Assembly (NCBI GenBank): GCA_041685735.1
Contig: JAWLFE010000001.1
Span: 1 to 64,000 of the forward strand
DNA length: 64,000 nucleotides
Direction: 5' to 3'
DNA from: CSSed11-175R1 sp041685735
GTDB taxonomy: Bacteria; Actinomycetota; Nitriliruptoria; Nitriliruptorales; Nitriliruptoraceae
The position numbers were made by a program, and so were the translations under genes. The first letter of the stretch is position 1; each line of letters begins with the position of its first letter. This document shows positions 1 through 9,388 of the stretch, in pieces. The notes under the pieces are model-generated. The model had not been told where the DNA came from and made no database searches. It saw only the letters and a program-made list of their open reading frames with translations.

Positions 1-18
1 GCCCCCCGGACCACACAT

Positions 19-42
19 GCACGAGACCGTGCACGAGACCGC
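19..42. repeat. 12-base tandem direct repeat
   Basis: TGCACGAGACCG occurs twice head to tail just downstream of the glutamate dehydrogenase gene. No function is evident. Confidence 0.5.
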
Positions 43-74
43 CGCCGACCGCCGCCAGCATGGGAGGACGACGT

Positions 75-91
75 CCCGCCCCGAAGGCGGG
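75..91 (-). terminator. Hairpin after the glutamate dehydrogenase gene
   Basis: CCCGCC and GGCGGG form a 6-base-pair GC stem with a CCGAA loop directly after the stop codon of the leftward gene. There is no clear U-run, so it may act as a weak or factor-assisted terminator or a 3' stabilising hairpin. Confidence 0.45.
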
Positions 92-92
92 G

Positions 93-3000
93 TCAGATCG
101 TGCCGGTCATGTCGATCGCACCCCGGATGGCGCGGGCAGCGACCGCGATGGCGTCGAGCTGTTGGGTCTCGGCCTCCAGCAACTGGCTCGTGATCGACCC
201 GGCGCGGGTGATGCCGACCTCGCGTGCCTCGAGGAAGGACCGCACGGCCTTGGTGTGGTCGGTACCTCCCTCCGCGGTCAGCGCGATGAGGGCTGCGTTC
301 CGGCGGACCCGACGGAGGTCGGCGGCGATGCCGTCACGTTGTCGACGGCTCCACGGGTCATCCGGTCGGGTCCGGCTCAGGCGTTCCTCCAACCGGTCGA
401 CACCCAACTCGTCCCCGAGGCGCAGGCAGGTGTCCAACACCGCGACCGCCGAGATGGTCGGGCCCACCGTGGTCAGGACGTGATCGACATCCGGGAGCAG
501 CGTCAGGTCGCGGGCACCAGCCAGCATGACGGCCAGATCGTCATCGACGAGGTCGTCCATCAACCACCGTGCGTGTGCCGTGCGCGCCTGACGCTGAGCG
601 GGCGTCCCGAGGTCGAGCAGATCAGCGGTGACCGACGTGACGATACGTACGAGTCGGTCCTGCAGGCCGGAAGGGTCAGCCCGCAGATCCGGGTGACCGG
701 CGAGCGTGGTCGTCGTCGCCTCGATCAGGCGGGCGAGGTCGGCCCCGAACTCCTGCAGCCGCTGCGGGTCTCGGGTGGCCTCCATGTCACCGAGCCGTTG
801 CCACCACCGGGGTGCGTCGATGGCGGACCGGACGATCCGGTAGGCAACCACCACCTCCGGGGTGGACACGCCGGTCGCGTCGGCGATCTCCCCGATGAAC
901 GTCACACCCATGCGATCGACCACGTCGTTGGCCAGTGACGTCGCGATGAGTTCGCGGCGGAGCCGGTGTCGGGGCAGGAGGTCGCCGAAGCGTTCGATGG
1001 CGGTCGGTGGGAACGGGTCAGCGGCCGCAGGGGTGAGCAGATCGATGTCGAGGAGATCCGATCCCAGCAGGGCTTCCTTGAGTTCCCGCTTGGACCAGGC
1101 GAGCAACGTCGCGAGCGAGGGACGGGCGAGGCCTGCGCCGGTGTCGGCACGCTTGGCCAGCGCCGCGGACGATGGCAGGACCTCGACGTCACGATCGAGA
1201 TCGTGCGTTGCGGCCAGCCGGTCCATCATGTGGTCGTAGGCATCGAGCCGTGTTGGGCTGAGTGCGAGTTCGCGGGAGAGGGCCGCCGCCTGCAGGTCGA
1301 CGCCGTACATCACCCGGTCGACGGTCTCCTCCGCGAGTTCCGCCAGGGTGGCGTCCCGTTGGGCCTGGTCCAGGCGGCCGGCCGACTGGGCGAGGGACAG
1401 CAGGATCTTGAGGTTGACCTCATGATCCGAGGTCGAGACACCGGCGGCGTTGTCGATGGCGTCCTGGTTGATCCGGCCACCACGGCGGGCGTACTCGATA
1501 CGCCCTCGCTGGGTGATGAACAGGTTGGCGCCCTCCCCGACGACGCGTGCCCGCAGGTCTCCGGCATCGACACGGAGTTCGTCGTTGGCGCGGTCCGCGA
1601 CGTCCTCGTGTCGCTCGGTCTTCGCCTTGACGTAGTTGCCGATGCCGCCAGCGAACAACAGGTCGACCGGTGCGCGGAGGATCGCACGGATCAGGGCCGG
1701 GGGCGTGAGGACCTCATCGTCGATACGCAGCAGGGTGCGAACCTCGTCCGACAGTTCGACGCTCCGCGCTGAGCGGGGTGCGATGATCGCGCCGGGGCTC
1801 AGCAGGTCGCGGTCGTAGTGCTGCCAGGACGACCGAGGCAGGTCGAACAGGCGTTGACGCTCATCGAACGAGCGCTCCGGGTCCGGATCGGGATCGATGA
1901 AGATGTCCCGGTGGTCGAAGGCCGCGACCAGGCGCACGCTCCGGGAGCGCAGGAGGCCGTTGCCGAAGACATCGCCCGACATGTCGCCGACGCCGGCGAC
2001 GGTGATGGGGTCGGACTGGACGTCCAGACCGAGTTCCCGGAAGTGGCGGGCGACGGCCAGCCAGGCGCCCTTGGCGGTGACCCCGAGCGCCTTGTGGTCG
2101 TATCCGTTCGATCCGCCGGACGCGAAGGCGTCGTCCAGCCAATAGCCGTAGCGCTGTGCCAGCGCGTTCGCCGTGTCGGAGAAGGTGGCGGTACCGCGGT
2201 CGGCAGCGACGACGAGGTAGGGGTCGTCGCCGTCGCGACGGACGACGCCCGGTGGTGGGACCAGCGCGTCGCCATCCAGGTCGTCGGTGAGGTCCAGCAG
2301 CCCCCGGACGAAGGTCACGTACTGGCGCCGAATCTCATCGCGGAGCGCGGCCGGATCCTCGGGCTCGTGGGTGAGGACGAACCCGCCCTTCGCGCCCGTC
2401 GGAACGATGAGACCGTTCTTGAGGATCTGCGCCTTGACCAGATCGAGGACCTCGGTGCGCACGTCATCCCGTCGGTCCGACCAGCGCAGCCCGCCTCGGG
2501 CGACGGGGCCGCCCCGGAGATGGATGCCTTCGACGCGGGGGGAGTGGACGAAGACCTCGCGGTGTGGGACGGGGAGCGGTACCTCTGAGATCAGGGAGGG
2601 GTCGAGCTTGAACGACAGGTAGGGCTCGCCGCTGCCGTCCGCGTACGCGTCATCGCGGAAGGCGTTGGTCCGCAGGGTGGCGTCCATCAGTTCGAGCAGG
2701 CCCCGCAGGATGCGGTCGTGGTCGAGGCGGGTGAGGGCATCGCACGCGGTGACGACGGCAGCGTGCGCCGCCGCCTCGAGCACCTCACGGTCCGCCTCCC
2801 GGCCGAGTAGCGCGTCCTCTGGAGCGAAGCGGGCGTCGAACAGGTCGATCAGTGCCCGTGCGATGTCGGGGTGTGCCACGATCGTGTCGTTGACGTACTC
2901 CGGCGTGAAGGCCGTGCCGAGTTGGCGGCGCAGCCGACGGTACGCGCGCAGGATGGCGACCTGGCGCCAGGTCAGCCCGGCGACGAGGACGAGCTGGTTG

Positions 3001-4925
3001 AGCGCGTCGACGGTCAGGTGGCCCCGCCATGCGGCCAGCACCATGTCCGCCAGTCGATCCCCATCGGTGTCCGGGTCGATACCGGTGGCCCGGACCCCGA
3101 AGTCGTGCAGGCTCAGGGGCTCGCCACCGATCAGGCGGTGGGGCACCTCCTCGACGACCGTGAGGCCGAGGGATTCGAGGATGGGCAGGAACGCCGACAG
3201 TTCGAGGACGGGGCCTTCCTTGGCGACGCGCAGGCGGGCCGTTCCGGGTGCGTGGTCCGGGCGGAACGAGACCACGATGGGGTCGGGCGATCGCTCGAGT
3301 GCGTGCAGGAGGTGGAGGTCCGCGAGCGCATCGTCGATCGAGGCGACGTCCTGGTAGGAGCGCGGTAGTCGTTCGGCGAGCGTGAGCAGGCCCCGCCGTG
3401 TGACCTCGTCGTGGGATCCGGTCTTGAGCCGGTGGACCACGTCGTCGAGCCAGGAGCGTGACAGCGCTCGGATCTCCCTGCGCAACTCGGTGATCGGGAC
3501 CTCGGGGATGCGGCGATCCTCGAGGTGGAGGAGGAACCGGACGAGAGCGTCCTGGCGGTCCGCGAGCGACAGCTCGACGTCCACCCGATCGGCTCCGTAG
3601 CGTTCGACGAGGTGGGCCTGGATGCGGTGGCGCAACTGGGTGCCGTAGCGCTCCCGGGGCACCGCGACCACCACCGACACCGATGAGGTGCGCAGATCGG
3701 GGCGCACGAGGGTGCGGACCTCACCGTGTTCCTCGGATCGGAGCAGATCGACGAGCATGGCCTGCAGCGTGTCGGTGCTGGCCTGGAACAGCTCGTCCTT
3801 GGGCAGCGCCTGGAACATCGCGGTGAGCACGCCCTCGTCGTGGGACCCGGGGACGACGTCCTCGCGATCGAGGATCGTCGCCAACTTACGGCGGAGGACC
3901 GGCGTGGTACGGGCCGGTTGCGCGAGGGCGGAGCGGGTGAACAGACCGAGGATCCGGTACTCACGGTCGGGGCGTCCGCTCGTATCGCGGCGGGTCAGCG
4001 CCAGGTACTCCATCCGCACGCGTCGCTGCACCGTCGACGGGCGGCTGGTCCTGGTGACCATCAGCAGGGGGGTGGTCGGGAGTCCACTGCGGATGTGGGC
4101 CGGCAGCGAGGCGACCGCGACAGGTTCCCGGAACCGGGAGGTGTCCGCATCGCGGAGTAGGCCGAGCCCGCTGTCCGGGTCGACCTGGACGTGCTCATCG
4201 CCGACGGGGCCGGAGAAGCGGTACTCGCGCATGCCGAGCAGCACGAGGTTGCCGTCGCGCAGCCACCGCAGTAGATCGGCGACCTCCTCCGCCTCCTCCG
4301 GCTCGGTCGCGGGCCAGGCGCCGGAGCGCAGTTCATCGGCCAGCACCGTCAGCCGGCGGCGCATCGCGTCGAAGTCGTCGGTCGCCCGTATGACATCGTC
4401 GATCAGTCGGTGCAGGTTCGCGATGAGCTCGTCATCCTGCGCCGGGTCGGAACCGTCGTCGAGTTCGAGGTGGACCAGTGACTCCCGTTGGTCCGCGGTG
4501 CGGGCGGCAACGATGCCGGTGAGGCGACCGTCGGCGCCCCGTTCGACACCCACGATCGGGTGGAGCGAGCGCACGACCCGGTGTCCGGTCCGCTCGAGCT
4601 CATCGGTCAGCGTCGACAGCAGGAACGGTCGGTCCTCGCAGGCGACCTCGACGACCGTCGGACCGGGTCTGCGGCCGTCGAGGGTCGTCGGCGGCCGCAG
4701 GACGCTGATGCGCACCTCGCCAGGACCGCGCTGATCGACGGTGTCGAAGCCGTCGCGGAGGCGACGGGCCGCGGCCGCAGGGTCGGCGATACGCAGGTCG
4801 TCGGGATCGATCCGACGCATCACCGCCTGCGCGAAGCCGGCGAGGACGTCCGGACGGTCATGTGGCAGCGCCGCGAGCGCGTCGAGGACCCGTTGCTGCG
4901 CGGCGGCTGCATCGTCCCGGTTCAA
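93..4925 (-). CDS. gdh: NAD-dependent glutamate dehydrogenase, large type
   Basis: This 1,610-residue protein matches the large bacterial NAD-GDH family (about 1,550-1,650 residues), which deaminates glutamate to 2-oxoglutarate and ammonia in the cytoplasm with NAD. The long N-terminal half carries ACT-like regulatory segments. The catalytic part begins near residue 780 (GGLRWSDR) and includes the substrate-binding lysine segment VPTGAKGGFV near residue 840 and the nucleotide-binding stretch GVGDMSGDVFGNG. The start is TTG at 4923-4925: GGGAG lies 7 bases upstream and the frame closes at TAG TAG a little further upstream with no ATG or GTG between. It appears monocistronic, with a hairpin after the stop. 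The family is often allosterically controlled by amino acids; no site for that can be read here. Identification is secure, the TTG start less so. Confidence 0.95.
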   Translation of the reverse strand: MNRDDAAAAQQRVLDALAALPHDRPDVLAGFAQAVMRRIDPDDLRIADPAAAARRLRDGFDTVDQRGPGEVRISVLRPPTTLDGRRPGPTVVEVACEDRPFLLSTLTDELERTGHRVVRSLHPIVGVERGADGRLTGIVAARTADQRESLVHLELDDGSDPAQDDELIANLHRLIDDVIRATDDFDAMRRRLTVLADELRSGAWPATEPEEAEEVADLLRWLRDGNLVLLGMREYRFSGPVGDEHVQVDPDSGLGLLRDADTSRFREPVAVASLPAHIRSGLPTTPLLMVTRTSRPSTVQRRVRMEYLALTRRDTSGRPDREYRILGLFTRSALAQPARTTPVLRRKLATILDREDVVPGSHDEGVLTAMFQALPKDELFQASTDTLQAMLVDLLRSEEHGEVRTLVRPDLRTSSVSVVVAVPRERYGTQLRHRIQAHLVERYGADRVDVELSLADRQDALVRFLLHLEDRRIPEVPITELRREIRALSRSWLDDVVHRLKTGSHDEVTRRGLLTLAERLPRSYQDVASIDDALADLHLLHALERSPDPIVVSFRPDHAPGTARLRVAKEGPVLELSAFLPILESLGLTVVEEVPHRLIGGEPLSLHDFGVRATGIDPDTDGDRLADMVLAAWRGHLTVDALNQLVLVAGLTWRQVAILRAYRRLRRQLGTAFTPEYVNDTIVAHPDIARALIDLFDARFAPEDALLGREADREVLEAAAHAAVVTACDALTRLDHDRILRGLLELMDATLRTNAFRDDAYADGSGEPYLSFKLDPSLISEVPLPVPHREVFVHSPRVEGIHLRGGPVARGGLRWSDRRDDVRTEVLDLVKAQILKNGLIVPTGAKGGFVLTHEPEDPAALRDEIRRQYVTFVRGLLDLTDDLDGDALVPPPGVVRRDGDDPYLVVAADRGTATFSDTANALAQRYGYWLDDAFASGGSNGYDHKALGVTAKGAWLAVARHFRELGLDVQSDPITVAGVGDMSGDVFGNGLLRSRSVRLVAAFDHRDIFIDPDPDPERSFDERQRLFDLPRSSWQHYDRDLLSPGAIIAPRSARSVELSDEVRTLLRIDDEVLTPPALIRAILRAPVDLLFAGGIGNYVKAKTERHEDVADRANDELRVDAGDLRARVVGEGANLFITQRGRIEYARRGGRINQDAIDNAAGVSTSDHEVNLKILLSLAQSAGRLDQAQRDATLAELAEETVDRVMYGVDLQAAALSRELALSPTRLDAYDHMMDRLAATHDLDRDVEVLPSSAALAKRADTGAGLARPSLATLLAWSKRELKEALLGSDLLDIDLLTPAAADPFPPTAIERFGDLLPRHRLRRELIATSLANDVVDRMGVTFIGEIADATGVSTPEVVVAYRIVRSAIDAPRWWQRLGDMEATRDPQRLQEFGADLARLIEATTTTLAGHPDLRADPSGLQDRLVRIVTSVTADLLDLGTPAQRQARTAHARWLMDDLVDDDLAVMLAGARDLTLLPDVDHVLTTVGPTISAVAVLDTCLRLGDELGVDRLEERLSRTRPDDPWSRRQRDGIAADLRRVRRNAALIALTAEGGTDHTKAVRSFLEAREVGITRAGSITSQLLEAETQQLDAIAVAARAIRGAIDMTGTI

Positions 4926-4985
4926 CCTGGGGCTCCCGCGGCCGGAAGGTTCGGTGCGATGACCCTACTACGCCCCGCACAGGAG

Positions 4986-5011
4986 AAGGACACCCCGACC
5001 AGGGTGTCCTT
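4986..5011 (-). terminator. Strong hairpin between rpsT and gdh
   Basis: AAGGACACCC (4986-4995) and GGGTGTCCTT (5002-5011) pair perfectly over 10 bases around a 6-base loop. The hairpin lies about 75 bases past the rpsT stop and before the gdh start, so it most likely ends the rpsT transcript. On the leftward strand it is followed by a pyrimidine-rich CTCCTGT, not a true U-run. Confidence 0.7.
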
Positions 5012-5084
5012 CGTATCCTGCTGGGCGGGCGGTGGCTGCGCGGTCGACCGTGGACGGCGAGCGAGCCGGCCTACCCGAGCCGGA

Positions 5085-5345
5085 TCACAGGGAGGCGAGC
5101 CGCTTGGCCATACCGGACTTGCGGTTGGCGGCCGTGTTGCGGTGTACGACGCCCTTGCTGGCGGCCTTGTCGAGCTCGCGGGAGACGGTCTGGAACGCGG
5201 TCTCGGCCGCTTCCTTGTCTCCGGCGTCGACCGCCTGACGGAAGCGGCGGCTGTGGGTACGCAGGCGCGAGCGCACCGCCTTGTTGCGTTCGTGGCGCAC
5301 CAGGTTCTGCCGGTTGCGCTTGATCTGTGACTTGATGTTCGCCAT
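5085..5345 (-). CDS. rpsT: 30S ribosomal protein S20
   Basis: This 86-residue, very basic protein begins MANIKSQIKRNRQN, the hallmark N-terminus of S20, and ends in the usual NRKSGMAKRLA. It binds 16S rRNA early in assembly of the 30S subunit. The ATG at 5343-5345 is chosen because it gives this conserved N-terminus; the open frame continues upstream but has no family similarity there. Upstream is a leader of about 200 bases; downstream is a 10-base-pair terminator hairpin, so the gene seems to be transcribed alone. Confidence 0.97.
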   Translation of the reverse strand: MANIKSQIKRNRQNLVRHERNKAVRSRLRTHSRRFRQAVDAGDKEAAETAFQTVSRELDKAASKGVVHRNTAANRKSGMAKRLASL

Positions 5346-5577
5346 GCGGTGGTCTCGTCTCGTGCTCGGGCGCCGCGGGGGGCGCAGGGTGCGTGTCGAT
5401 CGGGCCGGTGCGGCGGACAGGCGGACGGCGCCGATCTTGGGTCTCGGCCTCCGGTGTCGGCACAGCGCAACGGCGCAGGAACCGCTGGTGCACGCCACGG
5501 CGGGTTCCGGGCAGCGCGACACAGCGCCACCGGAGCGGGCCGGCAGGTGAGGATAGCACCGATGCGGCCCAGACGGA
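5346..5577 (-). promoter_or_regulatory. rpsT upstream region with a -10-like element
   Basis: On the leftward strand TGCTATCCT (the -10-like TATCCT at 5550-5555 with an upstream TG) could start a leader of about 200 bases before rpsT. No convincing -35 box is visible. The rest of the region is GC-rich with short inverted repeats and no gene. Confidence 0.3.
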
Positions 5578-6624
5578 TCAGACGGGTGCGAACGACGCCT
5601 TGATGATGCCGTCGGCGCGTGCCGCGAAACGCTCGAACAGATCCGGGCCGTCCGACAGGGGGAGGTTGCGGTGGGTGATGATCTGCGCCGCGGGCACCGG
5701 CACGACGCCGTCGATGACGCGGGGGAGCAGGTCATCGAGGGTGCGACGCACCGAGGCACGGCCGGCGTGGATCGTGAGGTTGCGGTCGTAGGCCTCGATC
5801 GGGGTGAACGCGAAGGATGACGTGGTCTGCACCGAGATGATCGACAGGGTCCCCCCGGGTCGGACCAGGTCGGCGGCCGAGCGTTGCGCCGGCGCGGTTC
5901 CGGCGGCTTCGACCACCGCGGGTGCGGCGTCGATCCGGCCGACATCGGTGGGGTCGGCGACGACCGTCGCGCCCAGTCGGGTCGCACGGGCACGGCGTTC
6001 GGGGACGGGGTCCAGACCGATCACCGGCGCAGCGCCGAGTGCCTGTGCCGCGACGACGGCACAGAGCCCGACCGAGCCGAGCCCGACCACGATCAGTGGC
6101 TGGTCGGGGAGGGGCATCGCCCGGTGGACGGCTTCCCAGGCGGTCGGGAGGTTGTCGGTCAGCAGCAGGGCGACGTCGGCATCGAGGTCATCGGGGATGG
6201 GCACGAGCGTGCCGTTGGCCAGGGGAACCCGGACGAACGCTGCCTGGGCACCCTGGAGCGCCGTCGACCCGAGGTCGTCGGGGTCTCCCCACCCGAACAA
6301 CTGGCCCCGTTCGCAGCGCGCCGTCAGGCCGCGCTGGCAGGGTGGGCACGCGCCGCAGGAGGTCGTGAAGGGAACGATCACGCGGGCGCCGACCGCGACG
6401 GTCGAGACCTGTGCACCGATCGCGACGACCTCACCGACGGCTTCATGACCGGGCACGACCCCGGGACGAGCGGGCTCGCGTCCCTGGTAGGGGTGCAGGT
6501 CGGATCCACACAGGCCACTGTGGGTCACGGCCACGATCGCGTCACCGGGCTCTTCGATCCGGGGGTCCGGAAGATCGGTGCGGTACGCGACCGATCCGGC
6601 ACGCTCGAAGATGAGGCCGTGCAT
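5578..6624 (-). CDS. Zinc-dependent alcohol dehydrogenase
   Basis: This 348-residue protein is a medium-chain dehydrogenase/reductase that oxidises an alcohol with NAD(P) in the cytoplasm; its substrate cannot be read from sequence. Catalytic zinc ligands are Cys39 in the GLCGSDLH motif and His60-Glu61 in GHEAVGEV. A structural-zinc lobe is present, with Cys90, Cys93, Cys96 and Cys104. The Rossmann motif VVGLGSVGL lies near residue 175. The start at ATG 6624 gives a normal N-terminus; the upstream extension of the frame crosses the lepA promoter and is rejected. It is divergent from lepA with 192 bases between. It resembles threonine- or formaldehyde-dehydrogenase-like members but is not assigned further. 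Confidence 0.88.
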   Translation of the reverse strand: MHGLIFERAGSVAYRTDLPDPRIEEPGDAIVAVTHSGLCGSDLHPYQGREPARPGVVPGHEAVGEVVAIGAQVSTVAVGARVIVPFTTSCGACPPCQRGLTARCERGQLFGWGDPDDLGSTALQGAQAAFVRVPLANGTLVPIPDDLDADVALLLTDNLPTAWEAVHRAMPLPDQPLIVVGLGSVGLCAVVAAQALGAAPVIGLDPVPERRARATRLGATVVADPTDVGRIDAAPAVVEAAGTAPAQRSAADLVRPGGTLSIISVQTTSSFAFTPIEAYDRNLTIHAGRASVRRTLDDLLPRVIDGVVPVPAAQIITHRNLPLSDGPDLFERFAARADGIIKASFAPV

Positions 6625-6734
6625 GCGGGCTCCGGGAGGTGTCAGACGCGCGCCGCGGGAACGGGCGCGGTGCGGGTCGCGATGGGCAGGGTCAGAGCTT
6701 AGGACGGCATCGCCGCGACCAACCGTGCGCCGCG

Positions 6735-6762
6735 TTGGGGGCGACGGCCCCACCGCTACGCT
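6735..6762 (+). promoter_or_regulatory. Candidate lepA promoter
   Basis: TTGGGG (6735-6740) and TACGCT (6757-6762) are separated by 16 bases and lie 55 bases before the lepA GTG. This fits a sigma-70-type promoter of a GC-rich actinobacterium. It is sequence-based only. Confidence 0.4.
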
Positions 6763-6816
6763 CGGTCGTGACGCGTCGCCTGTCGGCACCCCCCACCTCG
6801 AGGTCCAAACACCACC

Positions 6817-8670
6817 GTGACCTACCCGATCGAGCGGATCCGCAACTTCTGCATCGTGGCCCATGTGGACCACGGGAAATCGACGTTGGCCGATCGGATG
6901 CTGCAGCTGACGGAACTGGTCGATCCACGCAAGATGCGCGAGCAGTACCTGGACAAGATGGACATCGAACGCGAACGTGGGATCACGATCAAGGCGCAGG
7001 CCGCCCGCCTGCCCTACAAGCCGCTCGGTGACGTCGACGACGAGTACCTGCTGAACCTGATCGACACGCCCGGACACGTGGACTTCTCCTACGAGGTGTC
7101 ACGGGCGCTGAACGCCTGTGAAGGGGCGGTGCTCCTCGTCGATGCAGCGCAGGGCATGGAGGCGCAGACCATCGCCAACCTCTACCTCGCGTTGGAGGCG
7201 GACCTGGAGATCATCCCGGTCCTGAACAAGATCGATCTGCCGGCAGCCCGCCCCGATGAGATCGCGCGTGAGATCGCCGCGATCATCGGCGGTGAACCCG
7301 ACGACGTCCTGCGGATCAGCGCGAAGACCGGCGACGGGGTCGCCCAGGTCCTGGATTCGATCGTGGACCGGGTACCGCCTCCGTCGGGCAACCCGGACGG
7401 ACCGACACGGGCGCTGATCTTCGACTCGATCTACGACGCGTACCGTGGGACGCTGGTGTACTTCCGGGTCGTCGACGGTGGCGTCAGGCCGGGGGACAAG
7501 ATCCGGCTGCTGGCGACCGGCTTCGAGGGCGAGATCGACGACCTCGCGGTCAACTCGCCGGAAGAGACCCCGATCGCCGCGCTCGGCGTCGGTGAGGTCG
7601 GGGTGCTCTCCGCCGCCATCAAGGAGATCAGTCAGGCCAAGGTGGGCGACACCATCACCCTCGCCGGGAAGAACTCCCGCGAGGTCGAGCCGCTGCCCGG
7701 CTACCGCGAGCCGCTACCGATGGTGTTCTCCGGGCTCTACCCGATGGACTCGGACGATTTCCCGGACCTGCGCGAGGCGCTCGATCGCCTGCGACTCAAC
7801 GACGCGTCGTTCACCTACGAGCCCGAGACCTCCGCGGCCCTCGGGTTCGGCTTCCGCTGCGGGTTCCTGGGGCTGCTCCACCTGGAGATCATCACCGAGC
7901 GACTGGACCGGGAGTTCAACATCCCGCTCGTGACGACCGCGCCGTCCGTGCGCTACCAGGTCACCCTCGAGCAGGCGATCGATCCGGACACCGGCGAGCC
8001 GAAGGTCGTCGAGGTCTCCAACCCGCAGGACCTGCCGGACCCGGGACAGATCGCCTCGATCGCCGAGCCGACGGTCAAGGCCATGATCCTGACCCCGTCG
8101 GCGTACGTCGGGGCGGTCATGCAACTGTGCGAGGGCCGTCGCGGCACGATGGTCGCGATGGACTACCTGACCGAGGAACGGGTCGAGTTGCGCTACCAGC
8201 TGCCGTTGGCCGGGATCATCACGGACTTCTTCGACCAGCTGAAGTCGATGACCCGGGGCTACGCATCACTCGACTACGAACGGGGCGGCTACGAGGTCGC
8301 GAACCTCGTCCGGGTGGACGTCCTGCTCAACGGCGAACCGGTCGATGCATTCAGTTCGATCGTGCACCGCGACGAGGCCTACCCGTTCGGCAAGAACATG
8401 GTCGAGAAGCTGCGTGAGCTGATCCCGCGGCAGATGTTCGACGTGCCGATCCAGGCGGCGATCGGCTCGAAGATCATCGCGCGTGAGACCATCAAGGCCA
8501 AGCGCAAGGACGTGTTGGCCAAGTGCTACGGCGGCGACGTCTCCCGGAAACGCAAGCTGCTGGAGAAGCAGAAGGAAGGCAAGAAGAAGATGAAGTCGGT
8601 GGGGTCGGTCGAGGTCCCACAGGAGGCGTTCGTCTCCGCCCTGCGCAGCACCGGTCCGAAGAGCGACTGA
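6817..8670 (+). CDS. lepA: Elongation factor 4 (LepA)
   Basis: This 617-residue GTPase back-translocates or remodels stalled ribosomes. Its G1 motif AHVDHGKST is at residues 15-23, followed by the switch segment IERERGITIKAQA, the G3 motif DTPGHVDF and the G4 motif NKID. The C-terminal LepA-specific domain ends in a Lys-rich tail (KRKLLEKQKEGKKKMK). Length is normal for the family (about 600). The GTG at 6817 puts the canonical IRNFCIVAHVDHGK near the N-terminus. The next two genes (DUF1269 protein and hemW) follow at 41 and 8 bases, and lepA-hemW is a widely conserved neighbourhood, so they are probably co-transcribed. Confidence 0.97.
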   Translation: MTYPIERIRNFCIVAHVDHGKSTLADRMLQLTELVDPRKMREQYLDKMDIERERGITIKAQAARLPYKPLGDVDDEYLLNLIDTPGHVDFSYEVSRALNACEGAVLLVDAAQGMEAQTIANLYLALEADLEIIPVLNKIDLPAARPDEIAREIAAIIGGEPDDVLRISAKTGDGVAQVLDSIVDRVPPPSGNPDGPTRALIFDSIYDAYRGTLVYFRVVDGGVRPGDKIRLLATGFEGEIDDLAVNSPEETPIAALGVGEVGVLSAAIKEISQAKVGDTITLAGKNSREVEPLPGYREPLPMVFSGLYPMDSDDFPDLREALDRLRLNDASFTYEPETSAALGFGFRCGFLGLLHLEIITERLDREFNIPLVTTAPSVRYQVTLEQAIDPDTGEPKVVEVSNPQDLPDPGQIASIAEPTVKAMILTPSAYVGAVMQLCEGRRGTMVAMDYLTEERVELRYQLPLAGIITDFFDQLKSMTRGYASLDYERGGYEVANLVRVDVLLNGEPVDAFSSIVHRDEAYPFGKNMVEKLRELIPRQMFDVPIQAAIGSKIIARETIKAKRKDVLAKCYGGDVSRKRKLLEKQKEGKKKMKSVGSVEVPQEAFVSALRSTGPKSD

Positions 8671-8711
8671 CCGCGTAGCCTGGTGGGATCCGACCGCTCG
8701 AGGAGTCGCAC

Positions 8712-9380
8712 GTGAGTCAGTCGCCTGACAGACACCCGCATGAGCCTGACGACGTGGCGCCCGACGGGGGGCCGACCGCCACCGGACCGATCGACCTCGA
8801 CCACGCGGATGCGCGCGAGGTCCTGACGGAGGACGAGCAGGCGGTCCTGGACCACTCGAAGGCCGTGCCGCAGGGCTCCGAGGCGGACCTGTGGGCGTTC
8901 GCCTTCGATTCCTCGCTGCGCGCACAGGAGGCCCTGTTGGCCGCGATGCGCCTGGTAGCTCGCCAGCACCTCGACATCGAGGATGCGGCGATCGTCACCC
9001 GTGTGCGGGGCCGCGTCCGGATCACCCAGACCAAGGACATGAACCCGGCGCAGGGCGCGATGGGCGGTGCCTGGTTGGGGATCCTCGCGGGACTGTTCCT
9101 GGGCCCGGGTGGTCCGCTGGTCGGTGGGGCGCTCGGCGCCGCTGCCGGTGGGCTGTTCGCCAAGCTGCGTGACATCGGGATCGACGACGATCAGATGAAG
9201 CAGATGGGTGAGGAACTGGGCGATGGCGAGGCGGCACTGTTCCTGCTCGTCGAGGACTGTCACCGGATCCGGGTGCTGCACGAGGTGTCGCGCTTCCCCG
9301 GCCGCATCCTGGCGTCGACGGCGGATCCGGAGCTCGTGGAGCAGGTCCGTGGCAAGCTCGCGCTCGACCCCTGGGGCTGA
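8712..9380 (+). CDS. DUF1269 family protein with a glycine-zipper segment
   Basis: This 222-residue protein has an acidic N-terminal 50 residues, a small alpha/beta part (WAFAFDSSLRAQEAL near 61), a glycine-rich hydrophobic stretch at about 116-149, and then IGIDDDQMKQMGEEL with an ALFLLVEDC strand. This order is that of DUF1269 proteins, which are predicted membrane-associated and of unknown function. The GTG start at 8712 has AGGAG upstream. It lies between lepA and hemW and is probably in the same operon. The Gly-rich helix pair may insert in the membrane or oligomerise; that is inference. Confidence 0.75.
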   Translation: MSQSPDRHPHEPDDVAPDGGPTATGPIDLDHADAREVLTEDEQAVLDHSKAVPQGSEADLWAFAFDSSLRAQEALLAAMRLVARQHLDIEDAAIVTRVRGRVRITQTKDMNPAQGAMGGAWLGILAGLFLGPGGPLVGGALGAAAGGLFAKLRDIGIDDDQMKQMGEELGDGEAALFLLVEDCHRIRVLHEVSRFPGRILASTADPELVEQVRGKLALDPWG

Positions 9381-9388
9381 CGGGCGTC

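Noticed and set aside
93..4925. Rightward frames inside the glutamate dehydrogenase gene
   Set aside because: All are antisense or off-frame shadows with Arg/Ser-rich, low-complexity translation and no motifs.
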